64,000 nucleotides of DNA from Monoplex corrugatus (lineage: Eukaryota > Mollusca > Gastropoda > Littorinimorpha > Ranellidae): NCBI GenBank assembly GCA_030674185.1, contig JAPXFY010000018.1, positions 49,677,737 through 49,741,736 on the forward strand, given 5' to 3'. The translations under genes and the position numbers were made by a program. The stretch's first letter is position 1. Every line of letters starts with the position of its first letter. The notes under the pieces are model-generated. The model made no database searches. It saw only the letters and a program-made list of their open reading frames with translations, and was not told the DNA's origin. Below are positions 24,855-37,052 of this stretch, in pieces.

Positions 24855-25275
24855 CCAGTCGTAGTGATGTAGTGGTTAGTGCAACAGACTACCGATAGGA
24901 AAATTGTGAGTTTGAAACTCATCAGTCCTGTCAAAATCACAGTGGTGCTTTTCTCCCAGCTGGCTCCTTACCCAGAGCCGAGTGCCATGGGCTTATTGGG
25001 TACACGGGGATCACACAATCAAGACTCATCCATTTCACAGATGCATCACTGATGGTGGTGTCCAAATCTCCTAAGCAACACCAAAGTGTATCCCTCAGGA
25101 CTGGTTCTGCCAGGATATATTATCAAAGTAAGTGTAGAGTACAGCCTTGTCACGCAGTCTCAATCTAGAATGGAACTCCATAGCACCATGATTGTCATTC
25201 ACACTGCGAACATTTTCGTAACACTGTGAAAAATTGTCCCAGACACTATGGCCATAAATGTAGCATAGGAAATGG
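24855..25275 (+). mobile_element. tRNA-derived SINE (family C)
   Basis: Pol III promoter boxes are visible: A box TAGTGGTTAGTGC (24870-24882) and B box GAGTTTGAAACTC (24908-24920). The body follows (TTACCCAGAGCCGAGTGCC, TGCCAGGATATATTATCAAA, AATGGAACTCCATAGCACCA). The 3' half of the body recurs at 30.64-30.96 kb. It is not a functional tRNA: the arms do not pair well and a long body is attached. Confidence 0.75.
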
Positions 25276-25281
25276 AACAAT

Positions 25282-25343
25282 GACAGAGAGAGAGAGAGAG
25301 AGGAGAAAGAGAGAGAGGGGGGAGAGAGAGACAGAGAGAGAGA
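25282..25343. repeat. GA microsatellite
   Basis: (GA)n with GGAGAAAG and GGGGGG interruptions, directly after the SINE. Confidence 0.95.
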
Positions 25344-26629
25344 TTATTCAGGCACAAAATACAAGTAAGCACAAATATAAATAATCATTCCAGCTCAAAA
25401 TGTATTCTAGGTTCACAAGCAGTGCTGAAAGCTTTCCTGTCTAGATTATGGATTAATAAAAGATAACACAAAGAACATATGATTGAACGTACATATTTAA
25501 TATTCTATATCCTTAAAAAGACAATCCTGTGTGTATGCACATGTATGTTTTGTACTTTACAAATGTATCAAAAAGTCAAAAACTTCTCAACTATATGAAC
25601 TTGATATATCTGCCAAAGAAAGGAAAAATTCTTATTAAATCAAAAGTGAATAATTGTAAGTTGTAATTCACTGTGTAAACTTTTATTTGTGCAAATCTGT
25701 GAGAGTATAGTACAGTGCCTGCGAGTCCTACGGTGATTACAATAACAATTCCACATGAATCTAAACTAGCATGAAACTGTTGAAAGACAATTCCATGATA
25801 ACTGAAATAAGCATGAAGTCCACAAAAAATCAGTTTGATATTTATATCAAAATTACTCTACACAGTAATCATATGAAAAAATACGAACATCACATGTATA
25901 TTGCAACTGCAAGTTATGAAAGCTAATTTTCATAACTTCAAACTTTTTTGTAACCGTCATAAACTTTAGTCCAAATACACAACAAACTACTATGACATGA
26001 CACCCCCAGTTCAAAATCAATTTTATGCAATGAAAATAGCACATGAAAGCAAAATCCAACTATATACACAGTAAAAAGTATGACTATATGACTATGTAAA
26101 TGCATAAGTCATTTAAAGCCAGTACATGGAATAATCACATAATTACCAAGTTTGGACCAGAGTCGTATATATAAACCATGAGAGACAGCGCGGATGCAAA
26201 AATATGGCTCGAGAAAGCTTCCATCATGTAGACCACAAACTAAATGTTAGCATACCCACTTATTGCAAAACAGCAACAAAATAAACACCAACAACACATT
26301 CAGTGTTAGTCTCTGACTAAACACATAGCACATCTCAATACTGACACAATCTCAGTTCAGGTACAGCCAATTTTGATGGCTGGAGAAAGCTGGTAGATTA
26401 ATAAATACATAAATAAACTGTGTAATTAATTTACAGCTGTTTGGCAACGTTTTAAAATCTGTTCCCTTCTGAACACACGCCATACCTCTTCATTATTCAT
26501 CCAATTTGTATTTTTCAGGCAATGTATCTACCACACTGGTTAAGTCCTTTGGCTTCCATTTACTGTATACCAAGAAAATAGGAAACTGGACTCATATAAT
26601 TGATTTCACATTTCTCAATTCTTTGATAT

Positions 26630-26630
<1 letters not shown>
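25344..26630. other. Unique AT-rich sequence
   Basis: No gene or recognisable repeat. Confidence 0.55.

Positions 26631-26681
<51 letters not shown>
26631..26681. repeat. CA microsatellite
   Basis: About 25 CA dinucleotides; a second CA run lies at 26794-26831. Confidence 0.95.
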
Positions 26682-26682
<1 letters not shown>

Positions 26683-26967
26683 CACTTTAAGGCGTGGCCC
26701 TATTCCACACTCATCTGAAGCATTCTCATATTTTGATGGATAAAATTTGAAAATAGGTGCACATGTGGAGGCAGTTCACTGGCAATATACAATCCACACA
26801 CACACACACACACCAACACCACACACACACATTGTTGAACATTTCACAACAATTCATTCCTGATCGACAATAGAACAAATCAAGAAAACGAGGAGATACT
26901 GAGGATCTCAAAGAGCATATGTGGACCATGCATATCATCCAGTTCCAACATATACTGAGATCACTCA

Positions 26968-27038
26968 GATAACCCTTTTATTCATTCACCATATACTATA
27001 AGAAGCTGGCAGATAGTGTGAAGGAATAAAAGGGTTAA
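26968..27038. mobile_element. Palindromic TTAA MITE, divergent short form
   Basis: AACCCTTTTATTCATTCACC ... GAAGCTGGCAGATAGTG ... GAATAAAAGGGTTAA: the inner-palindrome form with changed arms and a damaged left flank. Confidence 0.6.
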
Positions 27039-27564
27039 TGTGAGTGCTTGCAAAGAAACAGTTGCAAAACGGGTTTGCAATTTGTGTCAACAGACACTGA
27101 ACACAGGGAACACAGGAACATCAAACATAAAATCTCTCTCCAAACTTGATACATGTTTGGAGCATGCAACTAAGTGAACAAACTCACCAAATGTGGCAAT
27201 GAAGTTACTACTTTGTGGGATTACAATGGAAACCTTGAAATATCAAATGATAACGGATCAAATGAAAACAATATTTCAGATATACATACTTGCAAGAGAA
27301 AAAAACTGATTAAGATGATGTTAACAAAGAAACTGAATACTGAAACTCCCAAGACAGACAGAAATTAAAGCTCTGGATGAGGACTATTATTTCACAAACT
27401 GAAAAAAAAAAAGATCTGTACCTGATCTGCACATCGTCGAATTTTAACAGCTCATCTATCTGTACTTACAAATAACACAAATCAAAAAAGAAGCCTGGGA
27501 AAATAGTAAAAAAAGAAAAAAGAAAGAAAAAAAAAGACAAATACATACAGGAGTTTTGAGTATA

Positions 27565-27810
27565 TATTCTGTTCAGGTGGGATTCATTGCAGTAGGACAA
27601 TTCCATACATGCTCCACCCAAGCCTGCCAGCAATTATCTGGCAGACTCCCTAAGACTGTGTGCTGGAAAGGTCTTGAAATGAGGGAGGGAGGGAAGAGGG
27701 ACCTATAAAAGAGTAAGTAGACACAATCAAAATGAGGAATATTATGATGAGCAGCAAACAGGCCAATTTTTAATGTTTGTGGGTTGGGACTGAACTCAAA
27801 ATATTACATA
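27565..27810 (-). mobile_element. L2-like LINE 3' UTR fragment
   Basis: Co-linear with 2520-2720: GATTCATTGCAGTAGGACAA, GCTCCACCCAAGCCTGCCAG, CAATTATCTGGCAGACTCCC, AAGGTCTTGAA and AACAGGCCA...TTT. No RT coding part. Confidence 0.7.
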
Positions 27811-27814
27811 TCTC

Positions 27815-27823
27815 ACACACACA

Positions 27824-27886
<63 letters not shown>
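27815..27886. repeat. CA / ACGC microsatellite
   Basis: (CA)n with an internal (GCAC)n segment. Confidence 0.95.
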
Positions 27887-30639
27887 CCAGATGTTATGAT
27901 TGCAGAGCGCCACTGGTTTTCAACTTCAGAATCCAAAGTATGACAAACACACATTACAGCTTCACATTAATACAGTAGCAGTATGACCATCACAATCAAG
28001 GTATCCACAAGTGATTCAAGTACAGTTTTCAGCTCTTCAAAGACATATTTCAAGTATTTAAACTCTTCCTTTTATGTTGCATTGTTGTCTCTGTAATTAA
28101 GTTGATTATGTATTAAATAATGTATCCTCACTGGCGAAATACCTAAATACCATTCAATACAAAAATCTATGAAATCAATCTAACAAGCAAATAAACATCC
28201 AAGTTAAACACTGTGGCTAGTACTGTTAAGACACTGCTGAAGATCAATCTGACAATATAATTACAAGATAAAATAAAGGGACCAAGATAATGACAGCAAA
28301 TGATTTTTTCTTTTCTTTTTTTTTGAGTTTTAAATGAAAACAGAACCGCCAATACAAATATCTGAAACCATAAAGAAAATATGAGATGTTTTCCATCTTC
28401 TTTTTCTTCTTTGATTCCAATCACATTCTTCATGCTTTGTAATCTAAGCCTATATCTATTTTCCAGCTGGTCACAGTACTCACCCAGACATTCAAGGCCT
28501 CCATGTCAAAACTAAAGCATGTCAGCCCTACTCAAAGTATGCTATACCTCAAAGTATACTATACCTTAATTCAAATTCACAACCATACGCTATACCTCAA
28601 AGTACACTATAGGCCTACCTCAATTAAAATTCACAACCAATCATCCTAACCTTGAAGAGAAAGGGGATACGATCAAATCTTCCCACAAAGCAATTATGAC
28701 TACAGAAGATTCCCTGGCACTGTATCGTTCGATACCATTATACTGTACACAAGTGAGAAAAAATGCTCACATAATCGGTCGCAGGAACAAAAGATCAGCA
28801 TATAAGCAGCAATCTGATGCTTTTATGATCACAAAAAAGTCTTTTTTTCATGATCTATGTTTTCAAGAAAACCTGCGATGATTACTGAGGATTTCTGTTT
28901 TCTTCTCTTCTTCTTTTAACCCTGAAATAATAGGAGTCTCAGTAACATTTTCACCAAACAACTAATTTCTTCTCAACTTCGTTGACAAAAACTGCAGACA
29001 CAGATGACCACCACTAGTTTGTGTACATTTCTCACACACACACAAAAAAAGAAAACAACAACAACAACAAAGCAGGGCTTTCCAGCACCGAAATTTTCAG
29101 ACAGCTTGCCAATAGTGATAAAATCAAGATCCTTCACATAATCCAGAAGAACTCAATGATACAAAAGTTTTCAGCATGATCCAAACTGCTAACAATAATT
29201 CCTAATGTTTACACCCAGTGTGATGTTCCTCATAACCAATGTCTTCAACAAACAAACAAACAAACAACACAAAATCCTTTCCACTGTCACTATGAATGCC
29301 ATTTTTATACTTGTTTGACCAACAACAACCAAATGCACCCTTAGCCATGCAAAAATACATCCAACAGAAAAAATAGTCATCATTTATAAATATATGTACA
29401 AATCCATCAGAAACTTTCCAACCTGATAACATTAAATTGATTCACTTACATGACCTTCACACCTGAAATCAAACCAGAACACACACACACAAAAACACCC
29501 AACTAAACAAACAAACAAATGCAAAGGAACACAAGACAAGGTTATAAAACCAAAAGTTAGTTAAATGTATCAGATCCCAATCAGGTTTCAACTGTATATA
29601 AAAGTTTGGGTCTACATGGACTAGTTACGAGGAATGCGACAATGATACTGTGAAATCTGCAACTCATTTTCATACAGCTGTCATCATCAATGGATAACCA
29701 AGATAGTAAAACAAATGTTACCAAAATTCATACCATGATCTGTAAGCTTCAGAACAAAGGAAGAAGGGGAGGAAGGCAGGTGTGAATGGAAAGATGACAC
29801 TGATGTAACTGTTGTAGATAGCACCTCAGGCAGTCTGCATCAAATGGAGGGATTTCAAATGGAAATGGATTTCACACAATCATGATCAATGACAAAGTAC
29901 ATCATAAGAAACAAATAATATTGACACAGTGGGTCTAACATTTGATCATGAATATCAAAATCATTCCAGTAAAGTGTGATGATGAATGTCATTATCTCTG
30001 ATTACAGACTGTGATTAAACATAAAACAAACAAACGAATGAAGACAGGAAAAAAGACAAACTCAAGATGAGTGATCTAGCTAAAAATGATTTCTTTCCCC
30101 CATTTTTTTCAGACAAGTTTTTCATAAGCAAGACAGTGAAACTGGATAAATTTCAGTCAAATTTCCCAAGAATCAAGATTCCACTTTGCCAAATGTTTAG
30201 TCCAAAGTTGGTTAATGTATGCCCATACACAACCGAGAAATCTTTCTGAAACAGTTTTACATTCTAGTCAATCAAATGAAAAGGATCATGCCCAACTCAT
30301 CTTATGCATTTGTCACTCCCATCTGTGAAAAGCAAGTGGTCCAACCATGGCAACAGTTCATATATGTATATCCAAAAATTTTTACAATATTTTGTCTCAC
30401 ACATACATTCTGGCTGTCTCATCTTATAAAGCAAGGGACCGAAGATTTGACGTCTCATGTACAATTCCAGCCTCCAACATAAAAACTAGCCTGTTTGTAT
30501 CCATCACCATGGAGAAGTGGAAACACAAGAAACTACTGGCTGGGATAGTGTGGATCCGAACCCCCATCAGTCAAAAAAACAAAACAAAAAAAACCCGAAC
30601 TCATCTCAAGATTTTTATACTGATCAGCTTCTGTCCACA
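27887..30639. other. Unique A/C-rich sequence
   Basis: No gene seen. Local short repeats around CTATACCTCAAAGTA (28540-28610) and ACAAACAAACA runs. Consistent with long UTR or intergenic sequence of the minus-strand unit. Confidence 0.5.
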
Positions 30640-30960
30640 GTTGAGCAAAGTATCAGCTCTTTGGGAAGAAAACTGGGATCACACAGTCATGTCTCATCCT
30701 CTTTATGGATTATGGATGTGTCAAAGAAAGTCTTGCTTAAAATTCCTGGCAACACTGCAGGTGTCTTTATCTCTTAGACCTAGTTGATACCAGGATATAT
30801 CATGAAAGTAAATGAAGAGTACAACCCTGTGACGCTATCTCAATTTCAGATGGAATTCCATAGCATTATGATGATCATTCTCATCATCAAGACATCATCA
30901 ATCATTAAAACATCATGAAAAATTGTTCAAGATTCTGTGGCACATCATGGTGACCTCAGT
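30640..30960 (+). mobile_element. SINE family C copy, 5' part eroded
   Basis: Shares with 25000-25260: GGGATCACACAGTCATG..., TACCAGGATATATCATGAAA, AGAGTACAACCCTGTGACGC, ATGGAATTCCATAGCATTAT, TGAAAAATTGTTCAAGA. About a quarter of positions differ by eye. Confidence 0.65.
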
Positions 30961-31004
30961 TTTGGTTTCCTCTACCAATTCCATGCTTGACGTGAATTCA
31001 AGTT

Positions 31005-31500
31005 ATTGTTATTGTTATTGTTACTGTTATTGTTTAAAGCCCAGCTGGCTGCATAGAGCCATATCAGGGCTGTAACTGTTTGAAAACGTACACAATGCTT
31101 CAACTGGAAAAAAAAAGGAAAAGAAAATTAAGTACGCATATCAATGCATTCACGCACATAATCCATGGTGACACCCCTGACATTGACCACTCTGTCCAAC
31201 CCAATGCACATGGGATTTAAAAAACATACCTGAATACAAATTTAAACAAAACTAAGGTCACTAAAATATCTATAAAAACAGGCCTAAATTACCAAATACT
31301 GCTTCCGCATGTCTCACTTCCCTAGAGCCAAAAATGCACTTAATACATACATGTACCCAATTATCAATCCTAAGTGAAAGCGCATTAGACTTATATCAAC
31401 ACATACAGTTCAACTGACCAGCAAGGCAGAAAATGATAGGAAGAAATGATAGAAAGCAAAAGAATTCAAGTTCAGGTGTTTGGTGTCAGTTCATGGGGAC
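31005..31500 (-). mobile_element. Minus-oriented retroposon family copy
   Basis: Reading minus, the element ends CCAGCTGGGCTTTAAACAAT followed by (AATAAC)n at 31007-31033, a retroposon-like microsatellite tail. Body landmarks (+ strand): GAGCCATATCAGGGCTGTAA, GACCACTCTGTCCAACC, AACAGGCCTAAATTACC, GCAGAAAATGATAGGAAGAA. No RT motif seen. Confidence 0.7.
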
Positions 31501-31544
31501 TGTTGTTGGAAGACTGCAGTGGGGGAGGGGGGTTCTCGCACTCA

Positions 31545-32450
31545 TTCTGGCTCCATTACTGAGCGGTTACTGTCGTTAGAAGACGATGGGCTTAGTAAGT
31601 TGGATCAGAACAGGCACCAGTCTGGCTCCATGACTGAGCGATAACTGTTGTTAGTAGATAGTGGCCTTAGTAGATGGTGGCCTTTGCAAGTTAGATCAAA
31701 ACAGGCACCAGTCGGGCTGACTCCATCACTGAGCGATTAAAGTCGTTAGCAGATGGTGGCCTTAGTTAACAGATGGTGGCCTTAGCAAGTTGGATCAGAA
31801 CAGGCACCAGTCTGACTCCATGACTGAGCGATTACTGTCGTTAGTACATAGTGGCCTTAGTAAGTTGAATCTGAACAGGCACTGGTCTCATTCTATTCTG
31901 TTGTTAGTAGATGGTGGCCTTAGTAAGTTGGATCAGAACAGGCACCAGTCTGACTCCATGACTGAGCGATTACTGTTGTTAGTAGATAGTGGCCTTTGTA
32001 AGTTAGATCAGAACAGACACCGGTCGGGCTGACTCCATGACTGAGCAATTACTGTTGTTAGTAGATAGTGGCCTTAGTAGATGGTGGCCTTAGTAAGTTG
32101 GATCAAAACAGACACCGGTCGGGCTGACTCCATGACTGAGCAATTACTGTTGTTAGTAGATAGTGGCCTTAGTAGATGGTGGCCTTAGTAAGTTGGATCA
32201 GAACAAGCACCAGTCCGACTCCATGACTGAAGGATTACTGTTGTTAGTAGATGGTGGCCATAGGAAGTTGGATCAGAACAGGCACTGGTCTGACTCCATG
32301 ACCATGACTGAGGAATTACTGTCATTAGTAGATGGTGGTCTTGGTAAGCTGGATCAGAACAGGCATCAGTATGGTTCCATGACTGAGCGATTACTGTTGT
32401 TAGTAGATGGTGGCCTTAGAAACCTGGATCAGAACAGGTACAGTTGAACT
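31545..32450. repeat. 75-bp minisatellite
   Basis: About 12 copies of a unit with GTTGGATCAGAACAGGCACC, AGTCTGACTCCATGACTGAG, CGATTACTGTTGTTAGTAGA, TGGTGGCCTTAGTA. Several units carry a partial duplication (GATAGTGGCCTTAGTA then GATGGTGGCCTTAGTA). Unit length is a multiple of three, which explains open frames such as 31790-32032; no evidence of coding. Confidence 0.92.
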
Positions 32451-32702
32451 CCATCAAAATGACCCAGCAACATGCACAGTCCCTTCAGGTGAGTGGCACC
32501 AGGACAGCTTGACATCTCTAGCTATCTGATGGTTTCATGGCACTGGGACTTTGAATATACTGGAGGTTGGTGGTCTATACTGGAGCTGTTAGGGCAGTGT
32601 GGGATCAACACCACTGCAAAATTTGGGACAGCAAAATATAAAAATAAACAAACACACAAAAACAAAAACAAAATCAAAACGTTGCTCTGTTAATTGCTCA
32701 TC

Positions 32703-32894
32703 TTAACCCTTTGACTCCTGCACCCTATCCATCAACTGCAAAAACTTAACCCTTTGACTTACTCACTCTATCCACCAGCTTCCTGCAGGAAGCTGGTGGA
32801 TAGGGTGAGAAAGTCAAAGGGTTAAGTTTTTGCTTTGCCAGCATGGTTGAAAGTGCAGAATGCTGGTGGACACAGTGCGGGAGTCAAAGGGTTA
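32703..32894. mobile_element. TTAA-flanked palindromic MITE, nested form
   Basis: Starts TTAACCCTTTGACTCCTGC. The inner palindrome is TTAACCCTTTGACTTACTC ... CTTCCTGCAGGAAGC ... GTCAAAGGGTTAA. The right outer arm ends GTGCGGGAGTCAAAGGGTTA. Confidence 0.85.
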
Positions 32895-33039
32895 CAATTC
32901 CAGTCATGCAAGTAGCGTCATCATTTCACAGATCCCAAACCTCTCATCCCACCTATTTCAAGGCATTGCCAGTGCATAGACTTGAGCAGGCTCCGTTTTT
33001 TTTTTTCTTTGTTTTTTTTTTTCAGTGTTCCAATATTTT

Positions 33040-33345
33040 TTGGATGCATGTGTAACATTCCTGAATGGTCTGTATACTCTGTGTTTGGTGGGAATGTATG
33101 CTGGGTGTTTTCATGTTTCTATAAGCCAGCCACCGATATGACTTCCACAGAATCTTCAATGCACATGTTTGATACTTTGCATGTACACACACATAAAGGG
33201 AGCTTAGGCATTTGCAAGTCTGCACATGATAACCTGTAAAATCAGAAAAATCATCTCGCAGATCAAAGCCAGAACCTTCAAACTGAAAATCCAACATGTA
33301 CCCATTTGATTACTGCACCCATCTGGCTCAATTGGCCTGCAGATA
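33040..33345 (-). mobile_element. SINE family A copy, near full length
   Basis: Minus strand: A-box-like region GGTGCAGTAATCAAATGGG, B-box-like GGTTCTGGCTTTGATC, then body GTGCAGACTTGCAAATGCCT, TATGTGTGTGTACATGCAAA and GGTGGCTGGCTTATAGAAAC. The tRNA-like head lies at the right (about 33270-33345). Confidence 0.7.
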
Positions 33346-33442
33346 CTGCTGGTAGGCTTAGGTGGAATGCATCAAATTGTTGGAGAGCAATATAACCTCC
33401 TTGAACAAACTCTTAACTGACACAAAAATGCCATAGGCCAAT

Positions 33443-33633
33443 TTAACCCTCTGACTCCCGCACCCTGTCCACCAGCATTCTGCACTGCTTACCATGCTGG
33501 CAAAGTAAAAAATTTAGCTTTGATTCCATTACCCTATCCACCAGCTTCCTGCAGGAGCTGGTGGATAGGATGAGGGAATCAAAGGGTTAAGTTTTTGCAG
33601 TTAATGGATAGGATGTTGGAGTCAAATGGTTAA
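33443..33633. mobile_element. TTAA-flanked palindromic MITE, nested form
   Basis: 191 bp with TTAA at both ends (33443-33446 and 33630-33633), outer arms CCCTCTGACTCCCGCACCCT / AGGATGTTGGAGTCAAATGG, and the inner palindrome centred on CTTCCTGCAGGAGCTGG (one base lost). Confidence 0.85.
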
Positions 33634-33639
33634 AACAAC

Positions 33640-35340
33640 CATTCCCCTCCTTTATTTATTTCCTTTTCTTTTTCTTTCAAACTGGTGAGAAGCAGGTTGA
33701 AAGGGAAACAAATTATACCAAAAGTTGTATAACATTCTTACGACTGAATGAGCATGCCTCCCAGACTGACACAGACTGTGACAGAGAAGAAAGAGAGAAA
33801 CAGTACAACTTAAAGATTCAGTGTTGTATATTTATTTACACTATTCTTTAATAATGACAAATACAGTATACATAATCAATACTGCAGCAGAACTTCCAAT
33901 GACCATTCTCATTTCTGAATTTTACAACATCTATTATAACTGTCCTCATATGCTTAGTTACAACATAATTCACATTGTCTTCTTGTTTCTTTTTAACCCC
34001 TTCTTCCAGATTCTTGACCATTTTCCGATTAGTAACTATCACGCAAGACCATTCAAAAATTTGTGACAAACAAGACTCAAACTGTTCAAACATTTTCTCT
34101 ACACAAAGCAATAAGCTTTAAAAATCCCTTCAAATCACACAAACTTGTGGCATCACCTTTCAATTTAATCAATCTTGCAAAATTCATAAAACCATCACAT
34201 CAGACATAAGCTTTTGATAAACAGCAAACTGTCATTCACTAAAATTTAGACAAATAAACATTTCATGGTATGTTGATGAATATGTAAAGTAAAGACTTGG
34301 CCTGAAGTGTGGTAAGAACCAAGCAGCACAAAAAAGTGAAAATTCATGTAGCATTATGCAAGTTACTATCCATGGCACAATTCTGGTGTAGGGCACCATT
34401 TTTCCTTCTTTTCACACTGATATTCATCCCGGTACATGCATACTCTCTCTTTCCCTCTCGCTCTCTCCACCCCCCACCCCTTTCTCTCTCTCTCTCACTT
34501 ACATACACACAAAGAGTGAACACTGAATCTCTGTTTTATGAGTGTTGATAAATTTGAAAGTATACAGAACAGACACATGTCTTGAGTTCATTTCTGATCT
34601 GAAAATAACAACTCGTAATGATGACCATGTCATTTTAGGAACAAGTTTTGTTCACATTTTCAAAATTATTATTAAGAAATCTCAGTGAAAGTGATTGTCG
34701 GTGTTCTGTCATCTGTTGGTAATCTTTACACTCTCCTTTCATTTTTTTAATATGATAAGCGTCTTCAAAAATTATGCTAGTTCTGTTTCATGTATGAAAC
34801 AATTTTCCATAATTCATTTTAATGTGTTTTTGGTTATAGTTCATAGATTTCACAGCGTTACTATCACTAATGCAAGACTGCCAACAATAGATGTGTATAG
34901 CTTGGGTTTTCCACAATAGTTTTCTATATTTGACAAACATTCAGAATTCCCGAAAAAAACAACTATTTTTCAAAAAATCTTTGGTGGACAGAACTCTTTC
35001 TTTGTTATGTCCTCAATCTCACCATAACAAACTTGCTTCCAGAGCACATAATACTATGTACTATGTTTTTGAAAGAACAGTCATTCAAGTCTGCCCCCAA
35101 AGCGTATTTATCCGAATCATATCATAAGAAAGCTAATCATTGTGACATACAACATAACTGCCAGACTCATTTACTGAACATTTGATGAAGACCATGTGTG
35201 CTGGAGAGGTAGGTACTGGAAAAGAAAGCTGAATTATGCATGCATGTGTGAATGTGTGTATATGTATGTGTATATATGTGTGTCTTTGTGTGTGCATGCA
35301 ATGTGCATGTATGTGGATGTATGTGGATGCATGGATATAT
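33640..35340. other. Unique AT-rich sequence
   Basis: No gene seen; a TCTC-rich patch at 34440-34500. Confidence 0.5.
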
Positions 35341-35357
35341 ATCTGTAAGTGTGTGAG

Positions 35358-35410
35358 TGTTCGTTGCTTGATTTAACGTCTTTTCACTATAAGTGATATT
35401 AGACGGGGAA
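35358..35410. repeat. Conserved-looking short hairpin repeat
   Basis: GTTGCTTGATTTAACGTCTT then TTCACTATAAGTGATATTAG ACG: CGTCT pairs with AGACG and TCAC with GTGA. I recall this block as a recurrent dispersed motif in mollusc sequences; here it stands beside G-rich and GT runs. Confidence 0.45.
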
Positions 35411-35429
35411 AAATGGCATGGAGGATGAA

Positions 35430-35487
35430 TAAGGGGGAGGGGGGGGGGGGGTATGGAGGGGAGAGGGGAACAGAGTAAGGGTGTGTT

Positions 35488-35560
<73 letters not shown>

Positions 35561-35660
35561 TGTGTGTGCATGTCTGTGTGTGTCTGTGTGCACGCTGTGT
35601 CTGTGTGTGTGTCTGTGTGCACGCTGTGTGTGTGTATGTGTGTGTGTGTGTGTACATATT
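35430..35660. repeat. G-rich tract and GT microsatellite
   Basis: GGGGGG-rich 35430-35470, then (GT)n with TGTC/TGCA interruptions and a small repeated block GTCTGTGTGCACGCTGTGT. Confidence 0.95.
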
Positions 35661-37052
35661 ATGTTTGTATGTATGTGCAGGTGCAAACATGAATCTCCAG
35701 GTCATTGACACTCACCTTGTTTCAGCTGATGTTTGATGCATACTAATACATACTATCTTGAGCAGCTAAACATCGAGGCATACACATACTTCTGTTGCAG
35801 CCAGCAAAAACATAGATAAATGTTGCCATCATTAATTACAAAAGCTGATTAAAACAAAGTCATGACAAATCTCATCTCTATTCAAAACTTCCGCCCCCAA
35901 AACATGTCTTCTCTGAACAGACCATCAAAAGCACTTAAATATTCCTTTTCAAGGAACTTTTATTCTTAACAAATTTTTATCAAATATTCAAATTCGCATT
36001 ATCAAACCTTTTTTGTAAAAAAGAAAATCGAAATGTTGTGACAACAAGAACAAAACTAAAGAAAAAAAATCATGCACGAGTACAATTCACGATACAAAGC
36101 AATCTTTTTATATAGACCTATATGTCAATATTACCTTAATTCTTATTAAGATTATTTAAGGAAAGACAAATTCTCTTCAATTTTGCCAAACACACATTAA
36201 AAGTATGACCAGTGTTTGCATTGTTTTAAGATTTATATGTCTAGAATATCTGAAGGAGTAGGAAAGAGAAAATGAAGAAGTATGTACATGTGTGTGTATG
36301 TGTCTGTGTATGAAGCTAAGCTGCTCTCATTTTTACCAGTAACTGTCTTTCTCACAATCATCAGTGTCTATAGATCTAAACAATACAAAAAGCAAGCACA
36401 CAAATTATAGATGACACTACACTTTACAAAATAAACAATACTGTTGCTTGTCACAAAGATGTGGTGCTTATGAATACTGTAATGCATTTCCTGCCTTTTG
36501 TAGTCTGACACATTAATGGATTCCATGTATCACCTTCTATAATGAAACATCAATTTTACTGCTGGGAACTGTCATTACTGAAAGCTACAAGAGATTCTGG
36601 ACTGTCACAGTGTACAAAATGCAATAACATGCAATGAAATCTCAGTTTAGTTCATTATTTTATTTCAAATCTGGTTTTGATTCAGCACCAATGATATTAT
36701 CAAAAACCCTGGGAAATAAAACACATTTTGCTTTTTGGACCATCATTTCCATTACCAATGAAAAACCGAACCACGACAAACATTATCTATAAAATGAAAC
36801 AGAATTAAACAAGACAAAAGTAAAAGAATATACAACAAAAACAAATATGAATAAACAAAAACCAACAATAAATCAGAAATTACAAATCATAATATACTCA
36901 GATTTCCAAACAAGAACACAATCTAAACAACAAATGACAATAATAGTTTATTTAGAAAACCAGTCCAGCTTTTAATTTCTTTTTCATCTTTTATCACTCC
37001 TCCTAGTTAATCCAAAAAGTCATTTTGTGGGGACATGATCCAGTACTCCAGA
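35661..37052 (-). other. Probable 3' UTR of the 37 kb gene
   Basis: A/C-rich on the + strand (T/G-rich in the transcript). A minus-strand AATAAA lies at about 36946-36951, some 100 nt after the stop, so a short 3' UTR is possible. No other gene. Confidence 0.5.

Noticed and set aside
24860..24935. A tRNA gene
   Set aside because: A and B boxes are present but the cloverleaf arms do not pair and a long SINE body follows; it is a tRNA-derived SINE.
35453..35736. Cys/Val-repeat open frames over GT runs (also at 48.3, 51.9, 56.1 and 63.5 kb)
   Set aside because: Dinucleotide repeats give open frames of this kind by construction.
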